Origin: Turnera subulata
Taxonomy: Eukaryota > Streptophyta > Magnoliopsida > Malpighiales > Passifloraceae
Reading direction: 5' to 3'
NCBI GenBank assembly: GCA_028386065.3
Contig: JAKUCV010007820.1
Coordinates: 1-64,000, forward strand
DNA length: 64,000 bases
Made by a program: the position numbers and the translations under genes. Below the pieces are notes generated by a model. That model saw nothing but the letters and a program-made list of their open reading frames with translations, made no database searches and was not told where the DNA came from. Below, in pieces: positions 31,944 to 43,312 of this stretch. Within the stretch, counting starts at the first letter, position 1. The number at the start of each line of letters is the position of its first letter.

Positions 31944-32473
31944 TATTAGCCTAAACATATGGCTTATTTAAGTAATTAATTAAGACTAATCTTGTTTAGT
32001 ATATTTATAATGATTATTCAATACTTATTATATTATTTTGATGATTAATAAACATTTTGGTAAGCCTTGTGTGTTTTTAGTATTGGCAGAAAATTTTGGT
32101 TTCTCGCAGAAACCAAATCCAGGAACATTTGGCTTCACCGCATCCACCAAAAGGTTGCTTTCTGAGCAGTTGGAGTTGTGGTCCCAAAAGCTGCAGCAAG
32201 TGGTCCAAGAAAGTGGTTGACATTAATCCAACTTCACTAACCGTTATGCTTGCTCTCCAAGGGTCAGAAAAAGATCAGAGAAGTGGTCCTCACATCTTCT
32301 CTCACCTTTGAAAGAATCAGTGGTCCTCACTTTCCATTTATGGAAACTTTTTCAAGAGAGAAGATTTCTGCCCAAGAAATATCTAGATCTAGTTCATCTA
32401 CTAGACAGTTTTATTTAAAGAAGCAAGAAGTCAAGTCGGCTGCCACCTGGACGATTTTTAGCCGTTGAGATAC

Positions 32474-34862
32474 TGTAACGCCCCGATTTTTCGTTAATTA
32501 ATTTTTATGAAATTTTTCAAAAATTTTGGAAAATTATTTCCAATTTTACCCTCGAGATATTTTGGAGTTTTGGTCAAGAAATTAACTCTTTTCCTTAAAA
32601 TTTTTCTTTAATGAAGGTTCCTTTCGTACATTAGGAGTTCGTTCGGACTTAATCGGGTTTCGGAGTTGAACTTAAGCTTTGATGCAGTTTTATTAAAACT
32701 ACGTCGTCGGCCGCCACCGTTCGCTGCACTCTCTTGAATCGCCACCGCCGCAGCCGAGAACGCGAGACCAGAATCGGTGCAAGTGGCCGCGACGGTCAGT
32801 ACCTGTGCGTGGTTGCGAGGAGTCGTCGCTGCCTGGTAAGTCTCGCCGCCTCCTTTGCTTTTGCCTTCTCTTCGTCTTTGCTGTTGGGGAATTAATCCGT
32901 CTAGGTTCTTTTCTTTTGGGTTTGTTACGGCAGATGCGTGGCTGTTGAGGGCGGTGTTTGGTGTGTTCTTGTTGGCTGGAATCGGGCTGGTGGTTTGTGT
33001 CGGGGCATGGCTCTCGAGTGTTGGGCTTGCGGGTCACCGACGAGGTAAGCCACGCCGCCCCTGTCTCCTCTCTTCCCTTCTTCTCCTTTTTGTTGCGGTT
33101 GTGTGTGGGTACTAACCCTATCCAGGTTTCCTTTGGTTGATGTTGCTGCCGGCCGGACAAACAGACTAGAAGGCTCAAGATTTCATCTTTAGCATGCATT
33201 TAGTCTTTGCCATGAATAAGTGTCTTATGTGATGTGTATGTCGTAGGATGTTGAGGACATAGGAATGTCGATGCGGAACAAAGCTTCAGGTTCCGAGACA
33301 ATTAATATGGCCCAAGTGAGGACATATAAACCTCTGTATGCATTATTGCCTACAATACTCGGTTAATTGTCATAGTTTATAAAGTGATAATATTTGCTTG
33401 GCATTGAATGTTGTATGTGTGTATACCTGTGGTGTTGATGTTGTTGTTTGATCGGTGTATCGTGATGATGATATCTTTGTTGTTGTGTACTTGACTATGT
33501 GAATTGTGTGCCTGCGAGATGTACAATGCCTGTCGAGCATGAGTTGAGTTATGAAATATAAATGTTATATGACTTTGTGGTTCGTGTGGTGACTTGGGGG
33601 CTGAAGGCCCGGACTTGAGAATAATATATTAAATTCACACAACTCTATTTGATCATAACTTTTGGCACAACTCTTTAAGCATAATTGAGAATAACGAACT
33701 ATAATAATTCTACTGTGGGGCTGTTGACCAGTTGGTTCGAGCGGGAAGTGATACCCCTCGGGATTTTATGCGGAATAGCATGGTATATGCGGTTTAGCAT
33801 ATGGGTCTGTGATGACCGGTTCTACCTCCCTCTTTCTACCTCCCCTTTTCTGCCTCTCTCTTTCTCTCTGTCCATCTCTCTCTCTGTGATTGTATTAGGC
33901 TTATGCCTGGTTGTCTCATGAGACGGGACCGAGATCGACGCACACAGTAGAGGGCCTTAATAAAATATTGAAACCTAATAACAACGATAATAATATAAGT
34001 AATGATAAGTGATGGTCTGAAGTTTGATGATGACTTGTGTGGTGTAATGTGACTTGTTTGTGCACTGTGATTGCTATTGCTTAATGCGGTGTATTGTGGT
34101 TGATTTGTATTAGTATACTTTGGTTTATTTGTTTGCGGTGCGACAATGGTTGGTCTCACCCCTCACATCTTTCTCAGGTTACCTGATCGTCAGTCAGGAG
34201 TGCATAACAGCGGGTGGCGGTGCTTTCCTCTCTTCGGGTCGGATCTATAGAATTGCATAACATCCATGTTTCTTATTTATTTGTCTTCCGCTGCATACTA
34301 TTTTATTATATAATTTGTTGTATAATTGTACATTGATCATGTTGACTTTACCGTATCCCGGGTTAGAAGGGCAACCTGGACATTTCACTTCTCATAATTA
34401 ATTTAGCTGACTATTTTGGGATACGGACTATAACTTCTCGGCTTGTCGAGTGTCACTACAGACCAACACGGGACCTTGCCAACATGCTTTGTCCTCACTC
34501 GCACGTTTCCGGGGAAAACTTCCCAGGAGGTCACCCATCCTAGAATTGCTCCAAGTCAAGCACGTTTAACTTTGGAGTTTTTCTAGAATGAGCACCGAAA
34601 AGGTAGGTGCACCTTGTTGATATAGTTAGTACCCATCAAATCATTTAAGCTACTCTCAATTGTACAGTCCCATACCTGCACAACCTCGAAATCGCTCTAA
34701 CTGTGCAGCCCCATCCCTACATAGTCTCAGGATCTCTCCTATTCCGGTGTGGATCGGTTCATTCCCGTGCCCCTCTAGAAGCCTGCCAGAAGCCGCTCCT
34801 TGTCCATGCTCATCCCGGCACCGGCGTACACTTCCCGCCCTCATAGACCCCGGGGTGTCACA
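32474..34862 (+). mobile_element. Nested solo LTR-like insertion (2389 bp), target duplication GATAC
   Basis: The insertion begins TGTAACGCCCCG and ends CGGGGTGTCACA, near-perfect inverted termini typical of some gypsy chromovirus LTRs. It is flanked by GATAC at 32469-32473 and 34863-34867, and the uninterrupted sequence is seen in the 3' LTR. The first part has GC-rich leader-like DNA, and ORFs there look non-coding. Near the right end (34518-34580) is an antisense 5S-rRNA-like stretch. It may be one long solo LTR, or a gypsy LTR joined to a Cassandra-type LTR. Confidence 0.8.
34518..34580 (-). ncRNA. 5S-rRNA-like segment inside the nested LTR
   Basis: On the minus strand, AGGATGGGTGACCTCCTGGG followed by AAGT is identical to the internal box C region of plant 5S rRNA. 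It is preceded by AACTCCAAAGTTAAACGTGC TTG (two blocks), close to the box A region AACTCCGCAGTTAAGCGTGC TTGG. The segment between them and both rRNA ends differ, so this is not a functional 5S gene. Cassandra TRIM elements are the known plant elements with 5S promoter sequence in their LTRs. Confidence 0.7.
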
Positions 34863-35410
34863 GATACACATCTTCCCATCCTTAGAATCTACAAATAGAG
34901 GATTGAAGCCTAACAGCAAATTAACCTTGCCATTCGTGAGAATCTAAGTTGAGAAAAGAGCTTACCTTGAGAGTTATTCTTTGTGCTTAAGTCGTGTAAC
35001 TTCTTGAGTGAGTCACTCTTGAAGCTTTGCCTTGGGAAAGGTTATAATTAGCAGGATTAGGGGATAATCTTGTTGGGTAGACAAAGCTAGGTTCAGTTTT
35101 GGGTTAGGTTTATCAAGTTCATCCCGCAAAAACTTGTGTACCATAGGTTATTTGGCTCACCTGTAAAAGCCAAATTAGTGGATAGTTTAGAAATCCTAAA
35201 AGGGCGACCTTTTGGTAGTGGATGTACTCCTGAGTGGGGGACCACTATAAATTGCTTATGTCCTTTGCTTTCTTGCTTTTATATTTTGTATTTCATTTAA
35301 GTTTCACATTTGGCTTCTGTGTTGAGCCAAATATCAGAAAACCCGAAAAATAGGAAATGCTAATTCAAACCTCCCCCCCCCCCCTTCTTAGCCTTTTCTG
35401 GGCCAACAAT

Positions 35411-35422
35411 TGGTAGCAGAGC
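35411..35422 (+). other. Primer-binding site of the SIRE-like element
   Basis: TGGTAGCAGAGC begins three bases after the LTR end and differs from the plant initiator tRNA-Met primer TGGTATCAGAGC in one base. Confidence 0.88.
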
Positions 35423-35464
35423 TGCGTTCTCAATCTAGTGGATTAATCTCCAGAGAAAAAGAAC

Positions 35465-37144
35465 ATGGCTTATGAAGGTACAAGTGTCAACAAAGCTCCA
35501 TACTTTGATGGAGTGAACTTTGACTATCGGAAGTTTAGAATGAAGATCTTTCTTGAAGGAAAAGATTTTGAGATGTGGAATATTGTTCAAAGTCCCTATG
35601 CCAGACCTCAAAGAGACATGCAATTCTGGTCTGAGGATGAGCTAAGGAGAGCTAAGCTTGATGCACAAGCTAAAAATATACTCCTACGTAGTATAAGTGA
35701 AAGTGAATTTCAAAGGGTGAGTTCTTGTGGCACAGCCTATGAAATCTGGAGGCTTCTTTGTGTCATACATGAAGGAACTAACCAAGTAAAGGAGTCTCGG
35801 CTCAATTGTCTAATGAGGGACTATGAGCTCTTCCAAATGGCTGCTGGAGAAACTGTGCAAGAAATGGATACACGTTTCACCATTCTTTGCAATGGTTTAG
35901 CCCTACTTGGTAGACCCGTCACTCATAGAGACAAAGTTGCAAAGATCCTTAGATCTCTACCTAAGGAGTGGGAGCCAAAGGTCACAGCTATTGAAGAAGC
36001 TCAGAATCTGAACGTTCTCACCTATGATGAGCTCATTGGCAAGCTTATTGTCCATGGTTCTAAGCTGGAACTAAAAGAACTAAAGAAGAAAGATTTGGCT
36101 CTTAAGGCGGACCAAGAGTCTAGTGATGAGTACAATGATGTGGATATGGCACTGATCACCAGGAACTTTGTCAAATTTTTTCGAAAGAGGAAGCAAATGA
36201 AAGGAAAGAGCTTCCAAGGTGCCAAATCAAGTGAACAAAAGAAAGACTCACAGGTGTGTTTTGGCTGCAACCGTTGAGGCCATATCAAGTCAGAATGTCC
36301 ACACCAAAAAGTCAAATCTGATTTCCTTAGAAACAAAGGAAAGAAGGCTATGTCGGCATGGGATGATTTGGATTCATCAAGTGACTCTGATTCTGATGAA
36401 GCAGTAAATCTATGCTTAATGGCTCGAGAAGATGATGAGGTAAATGATTCTCTTGACTATACTTTTGATGAGCTTCAAGATGCATTTGAAGAATTGCATG
36501 ATAAGTATAAGCAAGCACTTAAGAAGAATGCTTCATATAAGAAACGTATTGATCTGCTTGCATTTGATCATGCATCTCACAAAACTGCATATGAAACTCT
36601 TGAGCGTGCATATGCTAAAAGTTTGTCTATTTGTGAGTCATTAAAGAAAGACAACCTTGCTGCTCAAAATGCATATGCAGATCTTGAGAAAAAGCTAGCT
36701 AGTAATTTGAGCAAGTGTGAAGTGATGATTCAAAAGAATGATGCTCTAAAGGCTGAAGTAGATGATCTAAAATGTTCCCTAGAGAAGTTTACTAATGGAA
36801 GAGATAGCTTGAATCTGCTGCGAGAACACCAAAGGCATTCTTTAGACAAAAGTGGAATAGGCGCTACACATATGGTTTTTAACAATCCAAATCTGCTAGT
36901 TAAATTTGTCAAAGCAAAATCTAGATCACAATATAGACCTAGATATCATGAACACTCTAGGCAAGGACATTATGAGCACATACACAGACCTGATATCAAA
37001 AGCTATTATTGTGGAAATGTTGGTCATATGATCAGATCATGCTTTCATAAGAAGAGAAGCAATCATGTTAAATATATTTGGGTTCCGAAAGGAGCCAAAT
37101 ATAACCCTGATGGACCCAAGTTAGTTTGGGTACCTAAAACTTGA
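35465..37144 (+). pseudogene. Gag of the SIRE-like element (one in-frame stop)
   Basis: A single frame of 559 codons is interrupted by a TGA at 36275-36277. Domain order: N-terminal copia Gag motif (APYFDGVNFDYRKFRMKIFL), capsid-type region (LRSISESEFQRVSSCGTAYE; LAKILRSLPKEW-like KVAKILRSLPKEWEPKVTAI), first zinc knuckle CFGCNR-stop-GHIKSEC, an acidic segment, a coiled coil (about 36460-36830) and a second knuckle (YYCGNVGHMIRSC, first Cys replaced by Tyr). The C-terminus is LVWVPKT. The stop falls inside the first knuckle. A GAG|GTAAAT at 36440 and TTGACAG|G at 37155 could be spliced, joining Gag codon 325 in frame to pol. Confidence 0.88.
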
Positions 37145-37155
37145 TCATTTGACAG

Positions 37156-40100
37156 GATGCAAGGGATGAATGGGTTCTAAATAGTGGTTGCTCAAGACAT
37201 ATGATAGGTGACCCATTAAAGTTTACATCCCTTCTCTCAAAACACCAAGGTAAAGTTACATTTGGTGATAGTTCTAAAGGAAAAATCCTCGGTATTGGTA
37301 AGATTGGCACTAATCCAACTATTGAGCATGTGTTACTTGTTGATAATCTTAAATACAATCTGCTTAGTATTAGTCAGCTCTGTGACAAAGGATTCAGGGT
37401 TACTTTTGAATCATCTAGATGTCTTGTGAGTAGAGTTGATGATGAGAATATCTTGTTTGTTGGAAAAAGGATTGGTAATCTATACTCTATATGTTTAAAT
37501 GATGTTACTAATCCTGAGATTAAGTGTTTTAGTGCAAGAACAGATACTGCAACTCTGTGGCACATGAGGCTAGGGCATGCAATTCTTGAACTTATCTCAA
37601 ATCTGTCAAAGAAAGATTTGGTCGATGGTCTGCCAAAACTAAAGTTCGAGGCAGAAACCAAATGTCGTGAATCTCAGCTTGGTAAACAAATCAAAAGTTC
37701 TTTTAAGCTAAAACATGTGGTATCAACTTCTCAACCTCCTGAACTTCTACATATTGATCTTTTTGGTCTTATGAGAACTGTGAGTCTTGGTAGTAAAAAG
37801 TATGCATTTGTTATTGTTGATGATTATTCTAGATTCACATGGATTTTATTTCTTTCTCAAAAAAATCATGCATGTCAAGAATTTGACTCATTAGCTAGGA
37901 AGCTGCAAAATGAAAATGGGTATAAAATATCTAAAATCAGAAGTGATCATGGAGGAGAATTTGATAATTTCACCTTCAATCAATTCTGTGAGCAAAATGG
38001 CATTGAACACACATTTTCGACTCTTAGAACACCTCAACAAAATGGGGTTGTGGAAAGGAAGAATCGAACCTTACAAGAAATGGCTAGAACTATACTTAAT
38101 GAGTATAAGTTACCTACCTATTTCTAGGCTGAGGTTGTGAACACAGCATGCTATGTCCTAAATAGAGTCTCTTTGCGTCCATTAATTGAAAAGACACCTT
38201 ATGAGATTTGGCACGATAGAAAGCCAAAAATTGCATACTTTCGCACATTTGGTTCCAGGTCTTACTTCTTGAATACTAAAGATAATCTTGATAAGTTTCA
38301 GGCTAAGTCTGATGATGGCATATTCCTTGGTTATTCATTGAGTAGTAAAGCTTATAGGGTATAGAACAAAAGAACCATGGTTGTTAAAGAGTCCATGCAT
38401 GTGGTGTTTGATGAGATTAACTTAAATGATTTTAGTGATGATACAGAAATTGAGTATACCCCTAAGAATCAGCCACAAGTCATTAATGAGACAAAAGATG
38501 AGCAACTGCCTGTTCCAATTGCGGTTCAACAATATTTGGCTTCTCCCGAGCCAAATGTTCAGAATAATGATGTGCAGCCAAATGTTCTGGAATCCGGTTC
38601 AAACTCACTGACAAGAAACTCAGATATTCAAGCACCCAGAGGACATTCAATTGAGGCCATATTAGATGATCCTAGAAGAGGAGTAACCACAAGATCCAGA
38701 TTACAAAATATCAATACACATATTGTCTTCTTATCTCAAGTTGAGCCTAAAAATGCCAATGAAGTCATACTTGATGAAAATTGGGTAATGGCAATGCAAG
38801 AAGAGCTCAATCAGTTTGAGAGGAATAATGTGTGGGAGCTTGTTGCAAGACCAGAAAACCATCCTGTCATTGGAACCAAATGGGTCTTTAGGAACAAGCT
38901 TGATGAACCAGGAACTGTGGTAAGGAACAAAGCCCGATTGGTTGCACAAGGATACAATCAAGAGGAAGGTATTGATTATGATGAGACCTTTGCACCAGTA
39001 GCTAGACTTAAATCCATTCGCATGTTGCTTGCATTTGCATCATTTAAATCTTTCAAACTCTATCAAATGGATGTCAAAAGTGCTTTTCTAAATGGATATA
39101 TCATGGAAGAAGTATATGTAGAACAACCTCCAGGATTTGAAAACCATGAGCATCCACAACATGTTTTCAAGTTGAAAAAGGCATTATATGGTCTTAAACA
39201 AGCACCTAGGGCTTGGTATGATAGATTAAGCTCATATCTGATTTCACAATGCTTTACTAGAGGAAAGGTAGATTCAACTTTATTTGTGAAATCAAACAAA
39301 GATAATATCATTATTGTGCAAATATATGTTGATGACATTCTATTTGGTGCTACTAATGAATCTCTTCGTCAAGAGTTTGAAAAGCTTATGCACAGCGAGT
39401 TTGAAATGAGCATGATGGGAGAATTAAATTTCTTCCTGGGGTTTCAAGTTAAGCAACTCAATGGTGGGATTTTTTTTAACCAAGCAAAGTACACACGAGA
39501 GCTGCTGAAAAGATTTGGCTTGTCAGAAGCCAAAACTAGTCCGACACCAATAAGCACTAGCACCAAACTTAACAAGGATGAGAATGGTAAGGATGTTGAT
39601 GTAAAATTATACAGAGGCATGATAGGTAGTCTCCTTTATCTTACAGCTACAAGACCAGATATTATGTATAGTGTTTGCTTGTGTGCTAGATTTCAATCAT
39701 GCCCAAAAGAATCTCATCTTAAAGCTATCAAGTGCATCTTTAAGTACTTAAAAGGAACATCATCTTTAGGCTTGTGGTGTCCTAATGTGAACTCTTTTGA
39801 ACTAACAATCTACTCAGATGCAGACTTTGCAGGGTGCACTTTTGATAGAAAAAGTACAAGTGGTACTTGTCAATTACTTGGACAATCACTTGTATCTTGG
39901 TCAAGTAAAAAGCAAAATTCAGTTGCTACTTCCACAACCGAGGCTGAATATGTAGCAGCTGGTGCTTATTTTGCACAAGTTCTATGGATGAAACAAACAC
40001 TTGCTGATTATGGACTAACTTTCAAGTGTGTTCCAATCTTTTGTGACAGCTTAAGTGCCATCAACCTAACTAAAAATCCAGTGCAACACTCTCGAACCAA

Positions 40101-40269
40101 ACACATTGAAGTTCGACATCATTTTATTCGAGGTAATGTGTTGAAGAAGAATGTGGCTATTGAGTTTGTGAGAACTGAAAATCAACTGGCTGACATCTTT
40201 ACCAAACCATTGAAGGAAGATCAGTTCACCAAAATCAGACTCGAGCTTGGTATTTGCAATATATCATAA
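37156..40269 (+). pseudogene. Pol polyprotein of the SIRE-like element (two in-frame stops)
   Basis: The frame starts WVLNSGCSRHMIGD, the protease start with its catalytic Asp changed to Asn (AAT for GAT). Integrase follows: WHMRLGH, a zinc site with its second Cys replaced (CRESQLGKQ), LLHIDLFG, KIRSDHGGEF and QQNGVVERKNRTL. A TAG at 38125-38127 replaces Trp in YF(W)AEVVNTACY, and a second TAG lies at 38362-38364. The 630-codon RT/RNase H part (38377-40269) is open, with YQMDVKSAFLNG, YVDDILFG, DADFAGCTFDRKSTSGTCQ, TTEAEYVAAG and KHIEVRHHFIR. Pol lies in a different frame from gag. Confidence 0.9.
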
Positions 40270-40761
40270 GTATTCTGATTTGGCTCTACACTTGGTTTTT
40301 ATGTCTTCATGCATATCATAACATATTGCACACATATGCACTTAGAATATATACAATTGTCACACATCTCACACCTGCACTAAGCATATGAGCATATGAC
40401 GACAAGTCATGGCTGCAATCAAATCATCAAGAGAATCAAAGAGGAAGAGCTGCAAGATTTGGTTCAAGGATGAGCCAAAACCTATTGTCCAGCGGTCCAT
40501 AAGCAGAAGTTAAAGAAGAAAGAGAAAAAGCAAGGTCAAAACGGGGAGTTTCTGGCACAACGGTTATATTTTGTCCCGCGTCTGACACAAAGAGAAAAAG
40601 CTGCAAAATGAAGGAGTTCATTAAATGAAAGTGGCCGGTTTCTTCTCCTCCACAAAACCCGTGACTACCTCTCTCCACTATTATCCACTTCCTTTTTAAC
40701 TTCCACTTTCAGTTTTGCATTCAAACACATTAACTCACAAACCCTAAAATTTCTCTCCATC

Positions 40762-43312
40762 ATGAAGACAAACACGGACAAAGGAAAAGCCTTGAGACAA
40801 ACCCCCACAAAACAAAAACCACCAAAACCGTCGGCACCTCCTAAAGGAAGAACTAAGATGGCTGCTGCAAAACCTGTCTTCATGAAGTCCTCGATACCGG
40901 AAAAGAAAAAGGGGAAAGAGCCAGAAGCAAGTGCAAACCCTGAACTAACTTCACCAAAAAAAGAGGTTGTTTCTCAAATCGACAAGCTCAAGCTTGGTCC
41001 ACAATCTGAATCTGCACAACACAAAGAAGCCATGGTTCCTCCAAAGTAAGGGTCTGAATCCAAAATCCATGACTTCAATCTTGAAGAAATACCACCGAGT
41101 AATATTCATGAAACTGGGGTTATGACATCCGCTCCTTTTAGTATTCGTGTTTCAAGCTCTGGGAGGTGTACATTGTAGAGAAAACTATGTTAGGATCCCT
41201 AGAAATAAAATCGGATGCTGGAAATACTATTGTTGATAGTATTGTTATGAGTGTTGAGAAAGGGGTTGAATCTGGTGCAAAGATTAAGTCTTTGGCAAAA
41301 CCTAAATCTGTTAGTGAAGGTTCTGGTTCTTCAAAAACCAAGAATGATGTGCTTTCTGAATTTGTGAGATCATTGGTGCCACCTCCGGGAATAGATACTG
41401 AGGATTTCTATGTTGAGAAGATGAAGCAACTAGGGGGAGTTCTAGATAATCTGAAGGAAGACTCTGTTGTTGTGAACAGAGGAGATTTGGCTGCTACGCG
41501 AGCCAAATTTGCAAGCTCTGTGAAAAGGAGTCTGGCTGATGATGAAACCAGATCTGAAGATCTAAAGAATGAATCTGTTGAGAAGAGCACAGAGAAAGCT
41601 GATGAAATCCCTCTCAGGATTCCAATTCCAGTTGATGTTGAAGCCAAAAAGGATTTAGTTCATGCTACAGAGATTGGAAAAGAAGCAGATGACGAGGCAG
41701 ACGAGGTGATTGTTGAAAATCAAAGCTTACTTCCTGAAGAGAAAGATGAGAATGTGTTGCCAGAAGGAGATTTGGCTCAACCAGAGACCAAATCTGATGT
41801 TGAGAAAGCTGTTCCAGAAATTGATGCAGAGAAAGAAGCCGAGAGCTCAAAAACCAAATCTGATGCACTCAGACCAAAACTGCCAAAGCACTTATCTCAG
41901 ACTCCAACCACTCAAACTTCAAGAGCTCGACTTGTCAGGCCAAGCACACATGCTCAAACTGTGTTTGGAAAAGGAGGAAAGAAGCTTGGAGAGAAAATTG
42001 TTGAAGTTGATTCTGATGATGATAAAAGTGAAAATTCACCTGTTGCTGATGATGACAAGAGCTCTATAAAGAGAAAGAGTAGTGATGAAGACAAAGAGAA
42101 GTCAGATGATGATTAGCCAAATAATAGTGATCAGGAACTAAATGAGAGCGACAAGGAACAGAAGTCTGAGGAGGAGCCAGAGAATGAAAGCGGCTCAGAC
42201 AAGAAAGGATCAGATAATGAGTCTGATAAGGGAGACGATAATGATGATGATAAGGATGATGATGAGGAAGACAAAGAGGAGGACGATGAGAAAGAGCCAG
42301 AAATTGAAGAGGAATTTGAGAAGGAGGAAGAAATTACTCCAACTCTAGTAAAAAAGAAGCTCAAGGCTCTAACCAAATTTGGATCCAGGAAGAAGGCCAA
42401 GAAGAAGTACTTCACTCATGCCCCACTTGCACTATGGTTCTAAATGACTTTGAGGGAATAGGTGTAACCAAACTGTTGAAGGATGCTAAGCTCACCACTT
42501 TGGTCACCTTGAAGGAACAAGGATATGAATCTTTGATGAAGGACTTCTATGATAACAAAACTGTGGAGTATGGTGATAATGGTCTGCTCACTTGCATCAA
42601 AACAAAGATCAAAGGAAAGAAGATTACAGTGACAGCTGAGATGATTTGTGACCTGTTGAAGATGAAGCCAGGCAAAGTAAAGTTCTATGACTCTGCTTCT
42701 GGAACTCCAATCAACATCCTGAAGACTCCCTGTGACTCCAAGTAGAATATGCTTCTCTTTGGGAGCACCAAATCTGGCAATTACAATGCCTTGAAGCCAA
42801 GAGAGAGAGCTCTGATGTACACTCTTACTAGGGTCATCATGCCTAGAAAGAATTCTCGCACAATGATCAAGAAACTTGATCAATGGATCATTGCTTGCCT
42901 TATCGAGAAATCTTCTATCTGTTTTGGAACTCTTATTCTCCATCACATGGGCATCTACAAAGAACATTCTCATGGTGCACTTATTACCTTGCTGGCTAAA
43001 CAATTGAAGATCAAGCCCACTACTGAGGATAACCCGATTAGGCTCAAGGAAATCAATGTTGATACTCTGGTGAAGATGTCTATCAAGCCAAATCCAGAAG
43101 GAGAATACTCTGTGACATAATCTGGAGCCAGAAAGGATCACAAACTTGAGGAACTGAATGTTCTGGTTACTGGAATGAAGGATGAGATCAGTGAGCTGAA
43201 GGAAGAACTTGGTTCCATGAGGAGCCAAATGAAGAAGTTCCAGACCAAGACATTTGAAAAGCTTGACCAAATCACTGCCGCTCTGACTCAAGATGATTCT
43301 GATGAAGATTAA
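40762..43312 (+). pseudogene. 3' accessory ORF of the SIRE-like element (several breaks)
   Basis: The reading frame begins at ATG 40762 with a Lys/Pro-rich basic stretch (40762-41049). It shifts to 41166-42116, a Lys/Glu/Asp-rich part, and runs past a TAG into a very acidic block (42117-42310). After KKKYFTHAPLALW it shifts again to the globular part at 42434-43312, containing ITVTAEMICDLLKMKPGKVK and LMYTLTRVIMPRKN. A TAG at 42743 and a TAA at 43118 interrupt this part, and the end is a coiled coil (LEELNVLVTGMKDEISELKE). It is the same family as 6344-7519 and 25266-26834. The function is unknown; other SIRE elements carry an env-like ORF here, but I see no signal peptide or membrane segment. 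Confidence 0.75.

Larger units (their letters stand above)
31944..35408 (+). repeat. 5' LTR of the SIRE-like element, interrupted
   Basis: Two parts, 31944-32473 and 34863-35408, together match 44097-45164. The break is exactly at GAGATAC|TGTAACGCC...GGTGTCACA|GATACACATC. The LTR contains the hairpin TTTGGTTTCT-CGC-AGAAACCAAA (32095-32117) and two ATTTGGCT..AGCCAAAT pairs (35150-35175, 35308-35332). Confidence 0.92.

Noticed and set aside
32699..33199. 166-codon minus-strand ORF in the nested LTR.
   Set aside because: Low-complexity Arg/Pro/Gln-rich composition within LTR leader DNA; no recognised domain.
34518..34580. A functional 5S rRNA gene.
   Set aside because: Only the box A and box C regions match; the ends and the middle differ, and it lies within an LTR.
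40762..43312. Envelope-like protein, as proposed for the ORF after pol in SIRE elements.
   Set aside because: I see no signal peptide or membrane segment; the protein is basic/acidic followed by a globular domain and coiled coil.
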